DNA of 64,000 nucleotides from Bifidobacterium pullorum subsp. saeculare (GTDB lineage: Bacteria; Actinomycetota; Actinomycetes; Actinomycetales; Bifidobacteriaceae). How positions within the stretch are numbered: position 1 is the first letter of the stretch; each line of letters starts with the position of its first letter. The position numbers were made by a program, and so were the translations under genes. Location: assembly GCF_016899725.1 (NCBI RefSeq), contig NZ_JACLYU010000002.1:62001-126000 (forward strand). The letters run 5' to 3'. Shown one piece after another: positions 18,838 through 27,034 of the stretch. The notes beneath the pieces are model-generated. The model did not search any database. It was not told the origin of the DNA and saw only the letters and a program-made list of their open reading frames with translations.

Positions 18838-18930
18838 TGAGGGTGGTCAGTACCACGATCAGCAACGTCCAGCCGTCTCCCAGCAGCATGCCTTACCCTG
18901 TCTCCACCCCAGCGAAGGAGCGTGGTCACG

Positions 18931-19305
18931 ATGCCGATCCCCTACAACGCGAGGAATGTCCCGCTCGCCCGCGAGCTGCGCAAGAACATGACTCCCTGGG
19001 AACGTCATCTGTGGTTCGATTTCCTCCGCCGGCACACCCTGCGCTGGCAGCGTCAGAAACCCGTACTCGACTACATCGTCGACTTCTACTGCGACAAGGC
19101 ACGCCTTGCCGTCGAACTCGACGGCGGCGGACACTATCACGATGCCAAACGGCTCGACGACGAGCGGCGCACCGCGCACATCGGCACGCTCGGCATCGCC
19201 GTATGCCGCTATGCCAACAACGACGTCGACCGCCATTTTGACGCCGTCTGCGATGACATTGACCGGGTGGCATGGGAGCGCCTTCAGAAACTGCAATCCC
19301 GCTGA
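18931..19305 (+). CDS. DUF559 domain protein, Vsr/PD-(D/E)xK-like nuclease fold
   Basis: A 124-aa protein. It begins with a basic helical part (NARNVPLARELRKNMTPWERHLW) and then the DUF559 core RWQRQKPVLDYIVDFYCDKARLAVELDGGGHY. The aspartate of VDFY and the acidic pair in VELDG fit a PD-(D/E)xK-type active site like that of very-short-patch repair endonucleases. ATG 18931 follows AAGGAG with an 11-base spacer; GTG 18922 is also in frame but too close to it. The gene stands alone between two inverted arrays of palindromic repeats. Its biological role is not established; a nuclease acting on those repeats is inference. Confidence 0.85.
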   Translation: MPIPYNARNVPLARELRKNMTPWERHLWFDFLRRHTLRWQRQKPVLDYIVDFYCDKARLAVELDGGGHYHDAKRLDDERRTAHIGTLGIAVCRYANNDVDRHFDAVCDDIDRVAWERLQKLQSR

Positions 19306-19349
19306 GGAGCGCTACCGTCTCCGCGCGCTCACACCGTCAACCACCCTCA

Positions 19350-19448
19350 GTCACGGCTTCGCCGTGACAGCTCCCGCCAGCGGGAGCCACACACAAGCCG
19401 ACTCCCGCCAGCGGGAGCCACACACAGGCCCGTTCCCGCCAGCGGGAG
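19350..19448 (+). repeat. Right inverted palindromic-repeat array of the DUF559 locus
   Basis: A hairpin GTCACGGC-TTC-GCCGTGAC (19350-19368) is followed by three palindromes CTCCCGCCAGCGGGAG at 19371-19386, 19402-19417 and 19433-19448 (the last with one mismatch), each 31 bases apart and each followed by CCA. It mirrors the array at 18770-18837. It lies between the DUF559 stop and the mfd stop, both of which run into it. Confidence 0.88.
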
Positions 19449-19478
19449 CCACGTACAGGACGGCTCGCGCGGGGGTTG

Positions 19479-22400
19479 TTATTTCCGTGCGCCGGGCTGC
19501 CAGGCGAGGTCGTCGAGGAGGTCGAAGGTCCACTGGACCACGCCTTCGGGCGGCATCGGGGCGGCGCCGAGCGAGCCGGCGAAGGGGGCGGGGATGAGCC
19601 ACTGGTGGGTGACCGGCCGGTATTGGGCGCCCTTGTAGATGCGCGAGATGCGCATCTGGAGCGATTCGGGCGGGTCGATCTTCGCGACGCGCACGTTCCT
19701 GCCCTGCGCGATGATCTCGCTGATGCCCAGCGCCCTGGCCCGCATCCTGAGGCGCGCCACGTCGAACAGCGTCTCGAACTCCTTGGGCGGCTTGCCGTAG
19801 CGGTCGGTGAGCTCCTCGGCGAGGTCCTTGAGGTCGTCCTCGCCGCGGGCGGCGGCGAGCTTGCGGTACGCCTCCAGGCGCAGCTTGTCCGAGTCGATGT
19901 AGTCGGTGGGGATCGATGCCTCCACCGGCAGGTCGATGGTCACGGCCAGCGGCTCCGGCGTCTTGTCCTGGGAGTCCTTGGCGGCCTCCACCGCCTCGGA
20001 GACCATGCGCACGTACAGGTCGAAGCCCACGCCCTCGATGTGTCCGGACTGCTCGTCGCCGAGCAGGTTGCCGGTGCCGCGCAGCTCGAGGTCCTTCATG
20101 GCCACGTCGAATCCGGCGCCCAGGGACGTGTTCTGCGCGATGGTGGCGAGGCGGTCGTGCGACTGCTGCGTCATCGGCTTGGACGGGTCGTACAGGAAGT
20201 ACGCGTAGGCACGTTCCCGGCCGCGGCCCACGCGGCCGCGCAGCTGGTGCAGTTGGGAGAGGCCGAAGCGGTCCGCATGGTCCACGATCAGCGTGTTCGC
20301 ATTGGAGATATCCAGGCCGGTCTCGATGATCGTGGTGCACACGAGCACGTCGATGTCGCGGTGCCAGAAGTCGCGAATGATCGTGTCGAGCTGCTTCTCC
20401 CCCATCTTGCCGTGCGCGATGCCCACATGCGCCTCGGGCACGAGCTGGTGAATCTTCTCCGCCGTGGCACCGATGGAGTCGACGCGGTTGTGCACGTAGA
20501 ACACCTGGCCGCCGCGCAGCAGCTCGCGCCGGATGGCGGCGGTGACCTGCGCGTCCTCGTAGGCGCCCACGTAGGTGAGCACGGGCAGACGGTCCTCCGG
20601 CGGCGTGGCCAGCGTGGACATCTCGCGGATGCCGGTGACGGCCATCTCCAGCGTGCGCGGAATCGGCGTGGCGGACAGGGAGAGCACGTCCACGTTGGTG
20701 CGCAGCGCCTTGAGCGTCTCCTTGTGCTCGACGCCGAAGCGCTGCTCCTCGTCGATGATGACCAGGCCCAGGTCCTTGAACCTGACCTTCGGGTTGAGCA
20801 GTTTATGCGTGCCGATGACCACGTCCACGGACCCGTCGGCCAGGCCCTCGATGGTGGCGTCGATCTCCTTCTTCGTCTGGAAGCGGCTCATCGCCGCCAC
20901 GGTGACGGGGAAGCCCTCGTAGCGTTCGGAGAAGGTCTCGTAATGCTGCTGCACGAGCAGTGTGGTGGGCACGAGCACGGCCACCTGCTTGGAGTCCTGC
21001 ACGGCCTTGAACGCGGCGCGCACCGCGATCTCCGTCTTGCCGAAGCCCACGTCGCCGCAGATGAGGCGGTCCATGGGCCGAGGCCGTTCCATGTCGGCCT
21101 TGACCTCGTCGATGGTGGTGAGCTGGTCGGCGGTCTCCTGGTAGGGGAAGGCGTCCTCGAGTTCCTTCTGCCACGGGGTGTCCGGGCTGAACGCGAAGCC
21201 GGGGGTGCTCTGGCGCGCCGAGTACAGCTTGACCAGGTCGTCGGCGATCTCGCGCACATGCTTGCGCGCCTTCGCCTTGGTGGCGGCCCAGTCGGAGCCG
21301 CCGAGCTTGTTGAGCTTGGGGGCCTCGACGCCGATGTACTTGCTGATCAGATCGAGCTGGTCGGTGGGGATGAACAGCTTGTCCGGCGGGGCGCCGCGCT
21401 TGCTGGGCGCGTATTCGATGACGAGGTATTCGCGCGTGGTGGCGTTCTCGCCGCGGCCGATGGTGCGCTGGCGCATCTCGACGAAGCGGCCGATGCCGTG
21501 CTGCTCGTGCACCACATAGTCGCCGGCCTTGAGCTCCATCAGATCGATGGCCTTGCGCCGGCGCTTGGGCGTCTTGGCCTGCGCCATGGCGGAGGTGCGG
21601 CCCGTCAGGTCGCGTTCGGTGAGCAGCGCCTCCTTGGCGGCCGCGTCGACGAAGCCGTCGACGGCCTGGGAGCGGACTGTGGCGAACGAGGCGATGCCGG
21701 TGGTGTTGATGGCGCGCTTGAGCCGGGCCAGCGTGCCCTTCGCGGAAGCGGTGACGGTGACGTGGATGCCCGCGTCGATGAGTCCCTCGATGCCGGCGGA
21801 GGCGCGCGTCTCGTCGCCACGGTATTCGGCCGGCTGTTGGGCGTCGAGCTGCAGGTGGCCGGGCCGGCTGGCGTCCAGCGTGAAGCTGGTGAGCGACAGC
21901 ACCGTGCACCCGCCGCCCGCCAGGGCGTCGACCGTGTCGTCATAGTCGAGGAAGCTGGCCTCGTCGAAGCTGATCGGCGCGCCGGCGCCGTGGCCGGAGG
22001 CGGCCACGTGCCAGCTGGCGGCGAGGAACTCGTTGGCGGTTTTGGCCAGGTCCTCGGCGCTGCGGCACAGCTTCTCCGGGTCGGACAGCAGGATGGCCGC
22101 GTCCTTGGGCAGCATCGTGGAAACAGGCTCCATGTCGTCCACGAGCGCAGGCATAAGCGACTCCATGCCCTCGACGGGGATGCCATCGGCGATGGAGGCG
22201 AGCATGTCCTCCGCGTTGGGGATGGAGCCGACGAGCGAGCGGGCGCGCTCGCGCATCGCGTCCGTCAGCTGCAGCTCGCGGCAGGGCGTGGCCCAGATGC
22301 GCGCCATGCCCTCGCTGTAGGTGCGTTGGTCGGAGGCGTGGAACTCCCTGATGGTGTCGATCTCGTCGCCGAAGAACTCGATGCGCACCGGGTGCGGCGC

Positions 22401-23036
22401 GGTCGGCGGGAACACGTCGAGCAGTCCGCCGCGCACCGCGAACTCACCGCGGTCCATGACCAGATCGACGCGCGTGTACGCGTTCTCCACGAGCCGGGCG
22501 GCGGCCTGGTCGAGCGGCAGTTCCTCGCCGGTGCGGAACACGAGCGGCTCCACGTCCGCCAGCCCTTTGACGACGGGCTGGATCAGCGAACGCACCGGCA
22601 TGACGAGGATGCGGACCGGCCCGAACATCGGGTCGGCGGCGTCCGGATGCTTGAGGCGCCGGAACATGGCCATGCGGCTGGCGACCGTGTCAGCGCGGGG
22701 GCTGAGCCTCTCATGCGGCAGTGTCTCCCAGGCCTCCAGCTGTCCGACGGCGGCGGGGTCGCCGTCCCACCAGGAGCGCAGCGAGGCCACGGTCTCCTCG
22801 GCCTCGCGTCCGGAGGCGACGACGAGCACGACCGGGCGGCGGTGGGCGAGCGCGGCGGCGAGCGCCGGGCGGATGCCTTCGGGCGCGCCGACCGTGACGA
22901 TGCCGGTCTGGCTGGCGGCGGCCAGGTCGTCCACGTCGCCCGAGGCTGCCTTCGCGAAGGCCGGGTCGCGTCCCAGGCTCTCGAGCAGTCCGGCGAGGCT
23001 GCCGTTGACGCCGCCGTCCGTGGGTTCAGCGGCCAT
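19479..23036 (-). CDS. mfd: Transcription-repair coupling factor Mfd
   Basis: A 1185-aa DNA translocase that removes stalled RNA polymerase and recruits UvrA. The UvrB-like N-terminal domains come first (VVASGREAEETVASLRSWW, ETLPHERLSPRADTVA). The RNA-polymerase-interacting CarD-like domain starts near residue 500 (LKAGDYVVHEQHGIGRFVEM). The RecG-like motor follows, with Walker A GDVGFGKTEIAVRAAF near 660 and DEEQRFGVEHKE near 760, then YLVHNR-type motif YVHNRVDSIG and the motif QLRGRVGRGRERAYAYF. The C-terminal TRCF domain carries VEASIPTDYI. Length is standard. It overlaps pth by 11 bases. Confidence 0.97.
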   Translation of the reverse strand: MAAEPTDGGVNGSLAGLLESLGRDPAFAKAASGDVDDLAAASQTGIVTVGAPEGIRPALAAALAHRRPVVLVVASGREAEETVASLRSWWDGDPAAVGQLEAWETLPHERLSPRADTVASRMAMFRRLKHPDAADPMFGPVRILVMPVRSLIQPVVKGLADVEPLVFRTGEELPLDQAAARLVENAYTRVDLVMDRGEFAVRGGLLDVFPPTAPHPVRIEFFGDEIDTIREFHASDQRTYSEGMARIWATPCRELQLTDAMRERARSLVGSIPNAEDMLASIADGIPVEGMESLMPALVDDMEPVSTMLPKDAAILLSDPEKLCRSAEDLAKTANEFLAASWHVAASGHGAGAPISFDEASFLDYDDTVDALAGGGCTVLSLTSFTLDASRPGHLQLDAQQPAEYRGDETRASAGIEGLIDAGIHVTVTASAKGTLARLKRAINTTGIASFATVRSQAVDGFVDAAAKEALLTERDLTGRTSAMAQAKTPKRRRKAIDLMELKAGDYVVHEQHGIGRFVEMRQRTIGRGENATTREYLVIEYAPSKRGAPPDKLFIPTDQLDLISKYIGVEAPKLNKLGGSDWAATKAKARKHVREIADDLVKLYSARQSTPGFAFSPDTPWQKELEDAFPYQETADQLTTIDEVKADMERPRPMDRLICGDVGFGKTEIAVRAAFKAVQDSKQVAVLVPTTLLVQQHYETFSERYEGFPVTVAAMSRFQTKKEIDATIEGLADGSVDVVIGTHKLLNPKVRFKDLGLVIIDEEQRFGVEHKETLKALRTNVDVLSLSATPIPRTLEMAVTGIREMSTLATPPEDRLPVLTYVGAYEDAQVTAAIRRELLRGGQVFYVHNRVDSIGATAEKIHQLVPEAHVGIAHGKMGEKQLDTIIRDFWHRDIDVLVCTTIIETGLDISNANTLIVDHADRFGLSQLHQLRGRVGRGRERAYAYFLYDPSKPMTQQSHDRLATIAQNTSLGAGFDVAMKDLELRGTGNLLGDEQSGHIEGVGFDLYVRMVSEAVEAAKDSQDKTPEPLAVTIDLPVEASIPTDYIDSDKLRLEAYRKLAAARGEDDLKDLAEELTDRYGKPPKEFETLFDVARLRMRARALGISEIIAQGRNVRVAKIDPPESLQMRISRIYKGAQYRPVTHQWLIPAPFAGSLGAAPMPPEGVVQWTFDLLDDLAWQPGARK

Positions 23037-23625
23037 TGAACTTCTCCTGCGTCTTGGCCAGTCCCAGGAAGATCACGTCCTCGGCGGCGTCGGCGCCGTC
23101 GGCGAGGAATTCGGGCAGCTGCTTGCGCTGGTCGGGGCCGAATCCGCCGAGCACCCAGTTGATGGTGTTGTCGTGCGCGTGGGCGCCGCGGCGCGCGTGG
23201 CCGACGCCCATGCGCACGCGCGCGTACTGGGGCGTGCCCAGGGAGCGGTCGATGGATTTGATGCCGTTGTGGCCGCCGGCGGAGCCGCCCGCCTTGACCT
23301 TGATGCGTCCGAAGTCGAGGTCCATGTCGTCGTGGATGACGACGATGCGCTCGGGCGGGATCTGGTAGTACGCGCTGATGGAGGCGACGGCGTTGCCGGA
23401 GTCGTTCATGTAGGTCAGCGGCTTGGCGAGGAAGAACTTGACGGTGCGGCCGCCCAGGTTCATGGCGCCTTTGCCGAGCATGGCCAGGCCCTTGTGATCG
23501 GCGAAGTTGACGCTCCAACGTTCGGCCAGCAGGTTGGCGGTCATGAAGCCCATGTTGTGGCGGGTGTCCTCGTACTTCTTGCCCGGGTTGCCCAGGCCGG
23601 CGATCAGCCAGAAATCAGATGCCAT
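23026..23625 (-). CDS. pth: Peptidyl-tRNA hydrolase
   Basis: A 199-aa enzyme recycling peptidyl-tRNA by cleaving its ester bond. It starts MASDFWLIAGLGNPGKKYEDTRHNMGF with the catalytic His in TRHNMG. Further motifs are KPLTYMNDSGNAV, IHDDMDLDFGRIKVKAGGSAGGHNGIKSI and RVRMGVGHA. The ATG at 23625 has AAGGGA upstream; a longer in-frame start has none. Its 3' end overlaps mfd by 11 bases, so the two are cotranscribed, the usual actinobacterial pairing. Confidence 0.96.
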   Translation of the reverse strand: MASDFWLIAGLGNPGKKYEDTRHNMGFMTANLLAERWSVNFADHKGLAMLGKGAMNLGGRTVKFFLAKPLTYMNDSGNAVASISAYYQIPPERIVVIHDDMDLDFGRIKVKAGGSAGGHNGIKSIDRSLGTPQYARVRMGVGHARRGAHAHDNTINWVLGGFGPDQRKQLPEFLADGADAAEDVIFLGLAKTQEKFNGR

Positions 23626-23807
23626 CGTTCCCTTGCGTCCTTGGGTGATTCCTTGTGTTTCCAAACCTTGCCGATTGTACCGGCCCCGCCCGGACACTCC
23701 CGGCCGCGCGTGGCCCGCCGCCCTGCCGCGCATGGCCCTGTCCGAGGCATGCGCGGCAGGATAGGATGTGACACAGCAGGACCTGCCGGAACCGGGAAGG
23801 AGGCGCG

Positions 23808-25070
23808 ATGCGCTACACGCTCAAACTGTACGATGCGCCGCTTCTCGAATTCGAGGCGACGATGGGCACGGGACTCGAATCGGGCAGGCTCACAACGCAT
23901 ATCACCTGGGCCGACGACTCGTGCCGCACGCTCCTGCCCTTCCCGCTGGCACCCGAACCGGACGACCGCAAGCTCGCCTCGTGGCTGCAGCGCCGCACCA
24001 TCCCGAAGAACCGCCGATTCGCCACGCGGATCCTCGCCCAGGCGGATCTGACCCCGGACGACACGCTCGGCATCATCGACCTGTGCAAGGGACTGTCGGT
24101 CAACGACTCGTTCTGGGTGGAGCGTACGGGCGAAAACCTCGCCTTCGCGGACATCAACCTCTTCGACAACCCGCTCGACGAGACGCTTGCCATCGTGGCC
24201 TACACCGGGTACACGTCGAGCGAACGGCACGCCATCGGCCTGTCAAGCGAATGGACCACGGACGGCCAGTTCCCCAAGGCCTGGCGGCACACGGCCCACG
24301 GGCTGGAGCTGTGGAAAGCCGGCAGCGAAGGCGCCGCGAACGCCGGCTTCGAGCCGTACGCCGAATTCCTCGCCTCCCAGCTCGCCGCCAGAATCGGTAT
24401 CCCCGCCGTCCCCTACCGGCTGGAGCGGTGGAAAGGCAAGCTCGCCTCGGTGTGCGCGCTCATGAACTCGAAGGACGTGGCCTTCGTCCCGTTCTACGCG
24501 GCGACCGGCCTGGCCTCCTTCCCGGAGATCCTGGCCTGCGCTCGCGCTCTCTCGGACGTGGAGTTCCGTGCGATGCGCGACATGCTCGTGTTCGACGCGC
24601 TCATCGTCAACCAGGACCGTCACGCGAACAACTACGGACTGCTGCGCGACGACGCCACCGGACGCATCATCGGCCCGGCCCCGCTATTCGACCACAACAT
24701 GGCGCTGTTCAAGGATGACATGCGCTCCGACTGGGAGGCCGGCGCATGGTCGCCGAAGGCGATGAACCGTCTCCAGCCGGCGAGCAGCCGGCTCACGTTC
24801 CTCGGCCAGGCCAGGCAGATCGTGGGCGCCGGCCAGCATACCTGGCTGCGCAGGGCGCTGGACGTCACGCTGGAGGACGACCCAGAGCACCCGATCGACC
24901 CCGACCGTCTCGCCGCGCTGAACGGCTACCTGCACGCGGCGGCACGCCGCCTACTGGAGCTGCCGGTTGTGGACGAGGCCACGCTCGCCGCTCAGCTCGA
25001 CGCCCTGGCCCCCTCCGTGGCCGACGTCCCCGTGCTGCGCAACGAGGCCCTGCTCTCCGCCGCTGATTGA
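23808..25070 (+). CDS. Orphan HipA-like protein kinase
   Basis: A 420-aa protein of the HipA/CtkA kinase superfamily. The ATP-binding core has WKAGSEGAANAGFEPYAEFLASQLAARIGI (about 167-197) with the likely catalytic-pocket Lys. The catalytic loop is DALIVNQDRHANNYGLL (about 263-279), and the metal-binding segment is PLFDHNMALF (about 291-300). True HipA toxins phosphorylate glutamyl-tRNA synthetase and come with a small HTH antitoxin, HipB. No such gene lies beside it, and there is no HTH domain within it, so it may be a solitary regulator or a toxin controlled in trans. ATG follows GGGAAGGAGGCG. Confidence 0.8.
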   Translation: MRYTLKLYDAPLLEFEATMGTGLESGRLTTHITWADDSCRTLLPFPLAPEPDDRKLASWLQRRTIPKNRRFATRILAQADLTPDDTLGIIDLCKGLSVNDSFWVERTGENLAFADINLFDNPLDETLAIVAYTGYTSSERHAIGLSSEWTTDGQFPKAWRHTAHGLELWKAGSEGAANAGFEPYAEFLASQLAARIGIPAVPYRLERWKGKLASVCALMNSKDVAFVPFYAATGLASFPEILACARALSDVEFRAMRDMLVFDALIVNQDRHANNYGLLRDDATGRIIGPAPLFDHNMALFKDDMRSDWEAGAWSPKAMNRLQPASSRLTFLGQARQIVGAGQHTWLRRALDVTLEDDPEHPIDPDRLAALNGYLHAAARRLLELPVVDEATLAAQLDALAPSVADVPVLRNEALLSAAD

Positions 25071-25197
25071 TCGTCTCGTACAGGCGCCTGCCGCAGCATT
25101 CACGTCACGGTTTGGCGCGAATGCTCCGCTGGCAGCCGCTCACCGGCACGCCGTACAGCGATCAGTCCGGCGCAGTAGCCGCCATTCCCCGACAAAG

Positions 25198-25497
25198 CTA
25201 TCGGGATGCGATGCGGCGCAGCAGCTCAAGCTGCCTCCGGTAGGCCTGCCTGCCCTCAGGTGTGGCGCTCATCTCGGTGAGCACACGCCGTCCCCGCGTC
25301 ACCTTCGAAACCTGGACGTAGCCGGCGTTCTCCAGTACCGTCAGCTGCTTGCTCAACGTGGGGGCGGAGGTCTCGCTGGCGGCGCGGATGTCGGAGAATC
25401 CCAACGCATCGACGCCGTCGAGCATGGCCATGATGGTGAACCGCAGCGGAGACTGGATAACCTTGTCCCACTGCTTGAGGTCATCCGCGAGACTCAT
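25198..25497 (-). CDS. Winged-helix transcriptional regulator (transcriptional repressor of the adjacent membrane protein, DUF-type MarR/ArsR-like)
   Basis: A 99-aa single-domain winged-helix protein. The recognition region is ALGFSDIRAASETSAPTLSKQLTVLENAGYVQVSKV, followed by a basic wing (TRGRRVLTEMSATPEGR), as in small regulators encoded with transporters or membrane sensors. The ATG at 25497 has AAAGGA at correct spacing; an ATG two codons upstream is too close. It overlaps the membrane-protein gene upstream by 17 bases, so the pair is probably a sensor or transporter and its regulator. No ligand-binding domain is visible. Confidence 0.8.
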   Translation of the reverse strand: MSLADDLKQWDKVIQSPLRFTIMAMLDGVDALGFSDIRAASETSAPTLSKQLTVLENAGYVQVSKVTRGRRVLTEMSATPEGRQAYRRQLELLRRIASR

Positions 25498-26047
25498 GGT
25501 CATCCTTTCCCCGGATCAGGACGACAGCCAGTGCGATACGTGCCAGCGAGCCTACGGCCAGCAGGCCTCCGGCGAGCATTGCCCACCAGCCCAATCCCCT
25601 GCCCATGGTTCCGAACGCCGCGGGCAGACCGGCACCACTCACGCTCAAGGCCACGACCAGTACGACACAAGACATCCCCAGCAGCACCCTATGAATCAGA
25701 TCAACCCCATGCTCCAGGCGCAGGCTCCCTTCGGGCATCACATGCCGTCCGACGGCCTCGGCACGCGTGGCGAACCAAGAGAGGATGGCTGCGCAAATCG
25801 CCAAGAACACGACGCTGTCCCATGACCATGACGCCGCAAGCCATGCGCCGACTACCAACCCCAGCGCCGCCTCGGCGAGGCTCTCCCACAGCACGGTCCA
25901 TCCATACTTCCGAGGAGCGGAAGCCGGGATCCTGTCCCTGGCCTGCGCAGCCCGGTCCAGCGTCCGCTGGGCCCGGACCGGATCCATGGTAAGCCCCATA
26001 TCCCTCTGGTTATTCCTGTTGTCAGCCAAACCATTGCGCACGTCCAT
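25481..26047 (-). CDS. Four-helix membrane protein paired with winged-helix regulator
   Basis: A 188-aa membrane protein with a 60-residue hydrophilic N-terminal part and about four to five hydrophobic segments (ALGLVVGAWLAASW, SVVFLAICAAILSWFA, LLGMSCVVLVVALSVSGA, GWWAMLAGGLLAVGSLARIALAVVLI). The start at 26047 has AAAGGGGAC upstream. Its 3' end overlaps the regulator start by 17 bases. Membrane protein plus ArsR/PadR-like regulator pairs of this layout occur widely in gut actinobacteria, but no substrate is known. A MITE-like insertion lies 88 bases upstream and may have altered the promoter. Confidence 0.65.
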   Translation of the reverse strand: MDVRNGLADNRNNQRDMGLTMDPVRAQRTLDRAAQARDRIPASAPRKYGWTVLWESLAEAALGLVVGAWLAASWSWDSVVFLAICAAILSWFATRAEAVGRHVMPEGSLRLEHGVDLIHRVLLGMSCVVLVVALSVSGAGLPAAFGTMGRGLGWWAMLAGGLLAVGSLARIALAVVLIRGKDDHESRG

Positions 26048-26134
26048 GGTGTCCCCTTTCGCTTGGATTGACACCTTCACTCTACCTATGAGTTTCCATT
26101 TTGGCAACTATTGCAGTTTCAGTACCTTAAGGCG

Positions 26135-26443
26135 GCTTTGAAGGCTCTTCGCGTTGTCATGTGTGAAGGGCGCGGATCCGGTCCAGGACGTGTCGGTGTA
26201 AGTCTCCAACATGCGGCAGGCTTCGCTGCGGCGAACCGTACTCCTGCGAGCGGTCAGCGTACGGTTTGCCGCGCTCACACGGTCTCCATGCGGCAGACCG
26301 TACACTTATGCCCGCTCAGCGTACGGTTTTCCACATACGCACGATGCCGATGCGGCGAACGTACTGCGGCGGACGCACATCGGAAGCGTCTCCATACCCC
26401 GGAAACATCGCGCACACACGAACATGCGAAGAGCCGCTTTGAA
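26135..26443. mobile_element. MITE-like insertion with 8-bp target duplication (ISL3-type ends)
   Basis: A 293-bp block (26143-26435) has inverted ends beginning GGCTCTTCGC on both strands, with imperfect similarity over about 22 bp. It is flanked by exact 8-bp direct repeats GCTTTGAA at 26135-26142 and 26436-26443, directly abutting the ends. This is the signature of a transposition event. Ends starting GGCTCTT and an 8-bp duplication fit the ISL3 family. No open frame fits inside, so it would be non-autonomous. The interior holds degenerate 62-bp repeats (copies at 26228 and 26290, partial at 26352), each with an inverted pair built on GCGGCAAACCGTAC. It fills most of the gap 26048-26490. 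Confidence 0.85.
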
Positions 26444-26490
26444 TAATTCGGATTGGTACCAGGCAGGCTACGACCTATGGCTCACAACCC

Positions 26491-27015
26491 TTACAGCGGC
26501 AGGTACCAGTAGGCGAGGTCGTGATGGATGCCGCCGGGCATGTGGACGGCGTCGGACAGCAAGCCGAAGCGCGTGAAGCCGAAGCGCTCCATAAGGGCGG
26601 TGGAGCCGGCGTTGTCGTCGAAGATGCGAGTGACCGCCATGCGGTGGCCGCGGGCGCGCGCGGCATCGACCAACCAGTCGACCAGGACGGTGCCGATGCC
26701 CTGCCCGCGCCATGCGGAGCCCACGTAATAGCTCAGCTCGACAACGCCGTCGAAACCGGCCCGCTCATGAAAGCGCGACAGGGAACCGAACGCGGCCGTC
26801 GCACCGTCAGCAGTACGCACCACGACCACGGGATAGTCGGCGCGCGGTTCGTGCGAGTCCACCCAGGCGCGGCGCTGTTCCAGCGTGCGTGCGCCGATAT
26901 CCGCGCTGGACATGCGTTCGGCGATGGCCTCGTTGTAAATATCCGTAATGGCGACAAGATCCGCGTCAGTGGCGTTGTCGATGGTGAAATCAGCAGATGC
27001 AGTATATTCCAGCAT
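26491..27015 (-). CDS. GNAT acetyltransferase, phosphinothricin/methionine-sulfoximine acetyltransferase-like
   Basis: A 174-aa acetyltransferase. The opening FTIDNATDADLVAITDIYNEAI and the segment SYYVGSAWRGQGIGTVLVDWLVDAARARG (acetyl-CoA loop) followed by FDDNAGSTALMERFGFTRFG are typical of the PAT subfamily, which acetylates small amino-acid analogues. The start is MLEYTAS at 27015; no convincing ribosome site precedes it, and an upstream ATG (27054) is no better. It borders the AT-rich stretch that begins just upstream, and ends 48 bases from the MITE target duplication. Confidence 0.8.
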   Translation of the reverse strand: MLEYTASADFTIDNATDADLVAITDIYNEAIAERMSSADIGARTLEQRRAWVDSHEPRADYPVVVVRTADGATAAFGSLSRFHERAGFDGVVELSYYVGSAWRGQGIGTVLVDWLVDAARARGHRMAVTRIFDDNAGSTALMERFGFTRFGLLSDAVHMPGGIHHDLAYWYLPL

Positions 27016-27034
27016 GGGATGACAGCCTAGCGCC

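Noticed and set aside
19350-19448. Possible small CRISPR array
   Set aside because: Three units at 31-base spacing, but each unit is a 16-base palindrome with only ~15 bases between, similar spacers, and a mirror copy on the other side of a single gene; no cas genes.
19476-23039. Very long plus-strand open frame over mfd
   Set aside because: Antisense shadow of mfd caused by high GC; the translation is low-complexity and has no domain. The same holds for the long plus frames over 1021-2523, 5408-6802, 34923-36401, 37921-39837 and 44134-46422.
25071-25197. Hidden HipB antitoxin gene after the HipA-like kinase
   Set aside because: The 127 bases hold no frame with an HTH; the next gene is a winged-helix regulator on the other strand coupled to a membrane protein instead.
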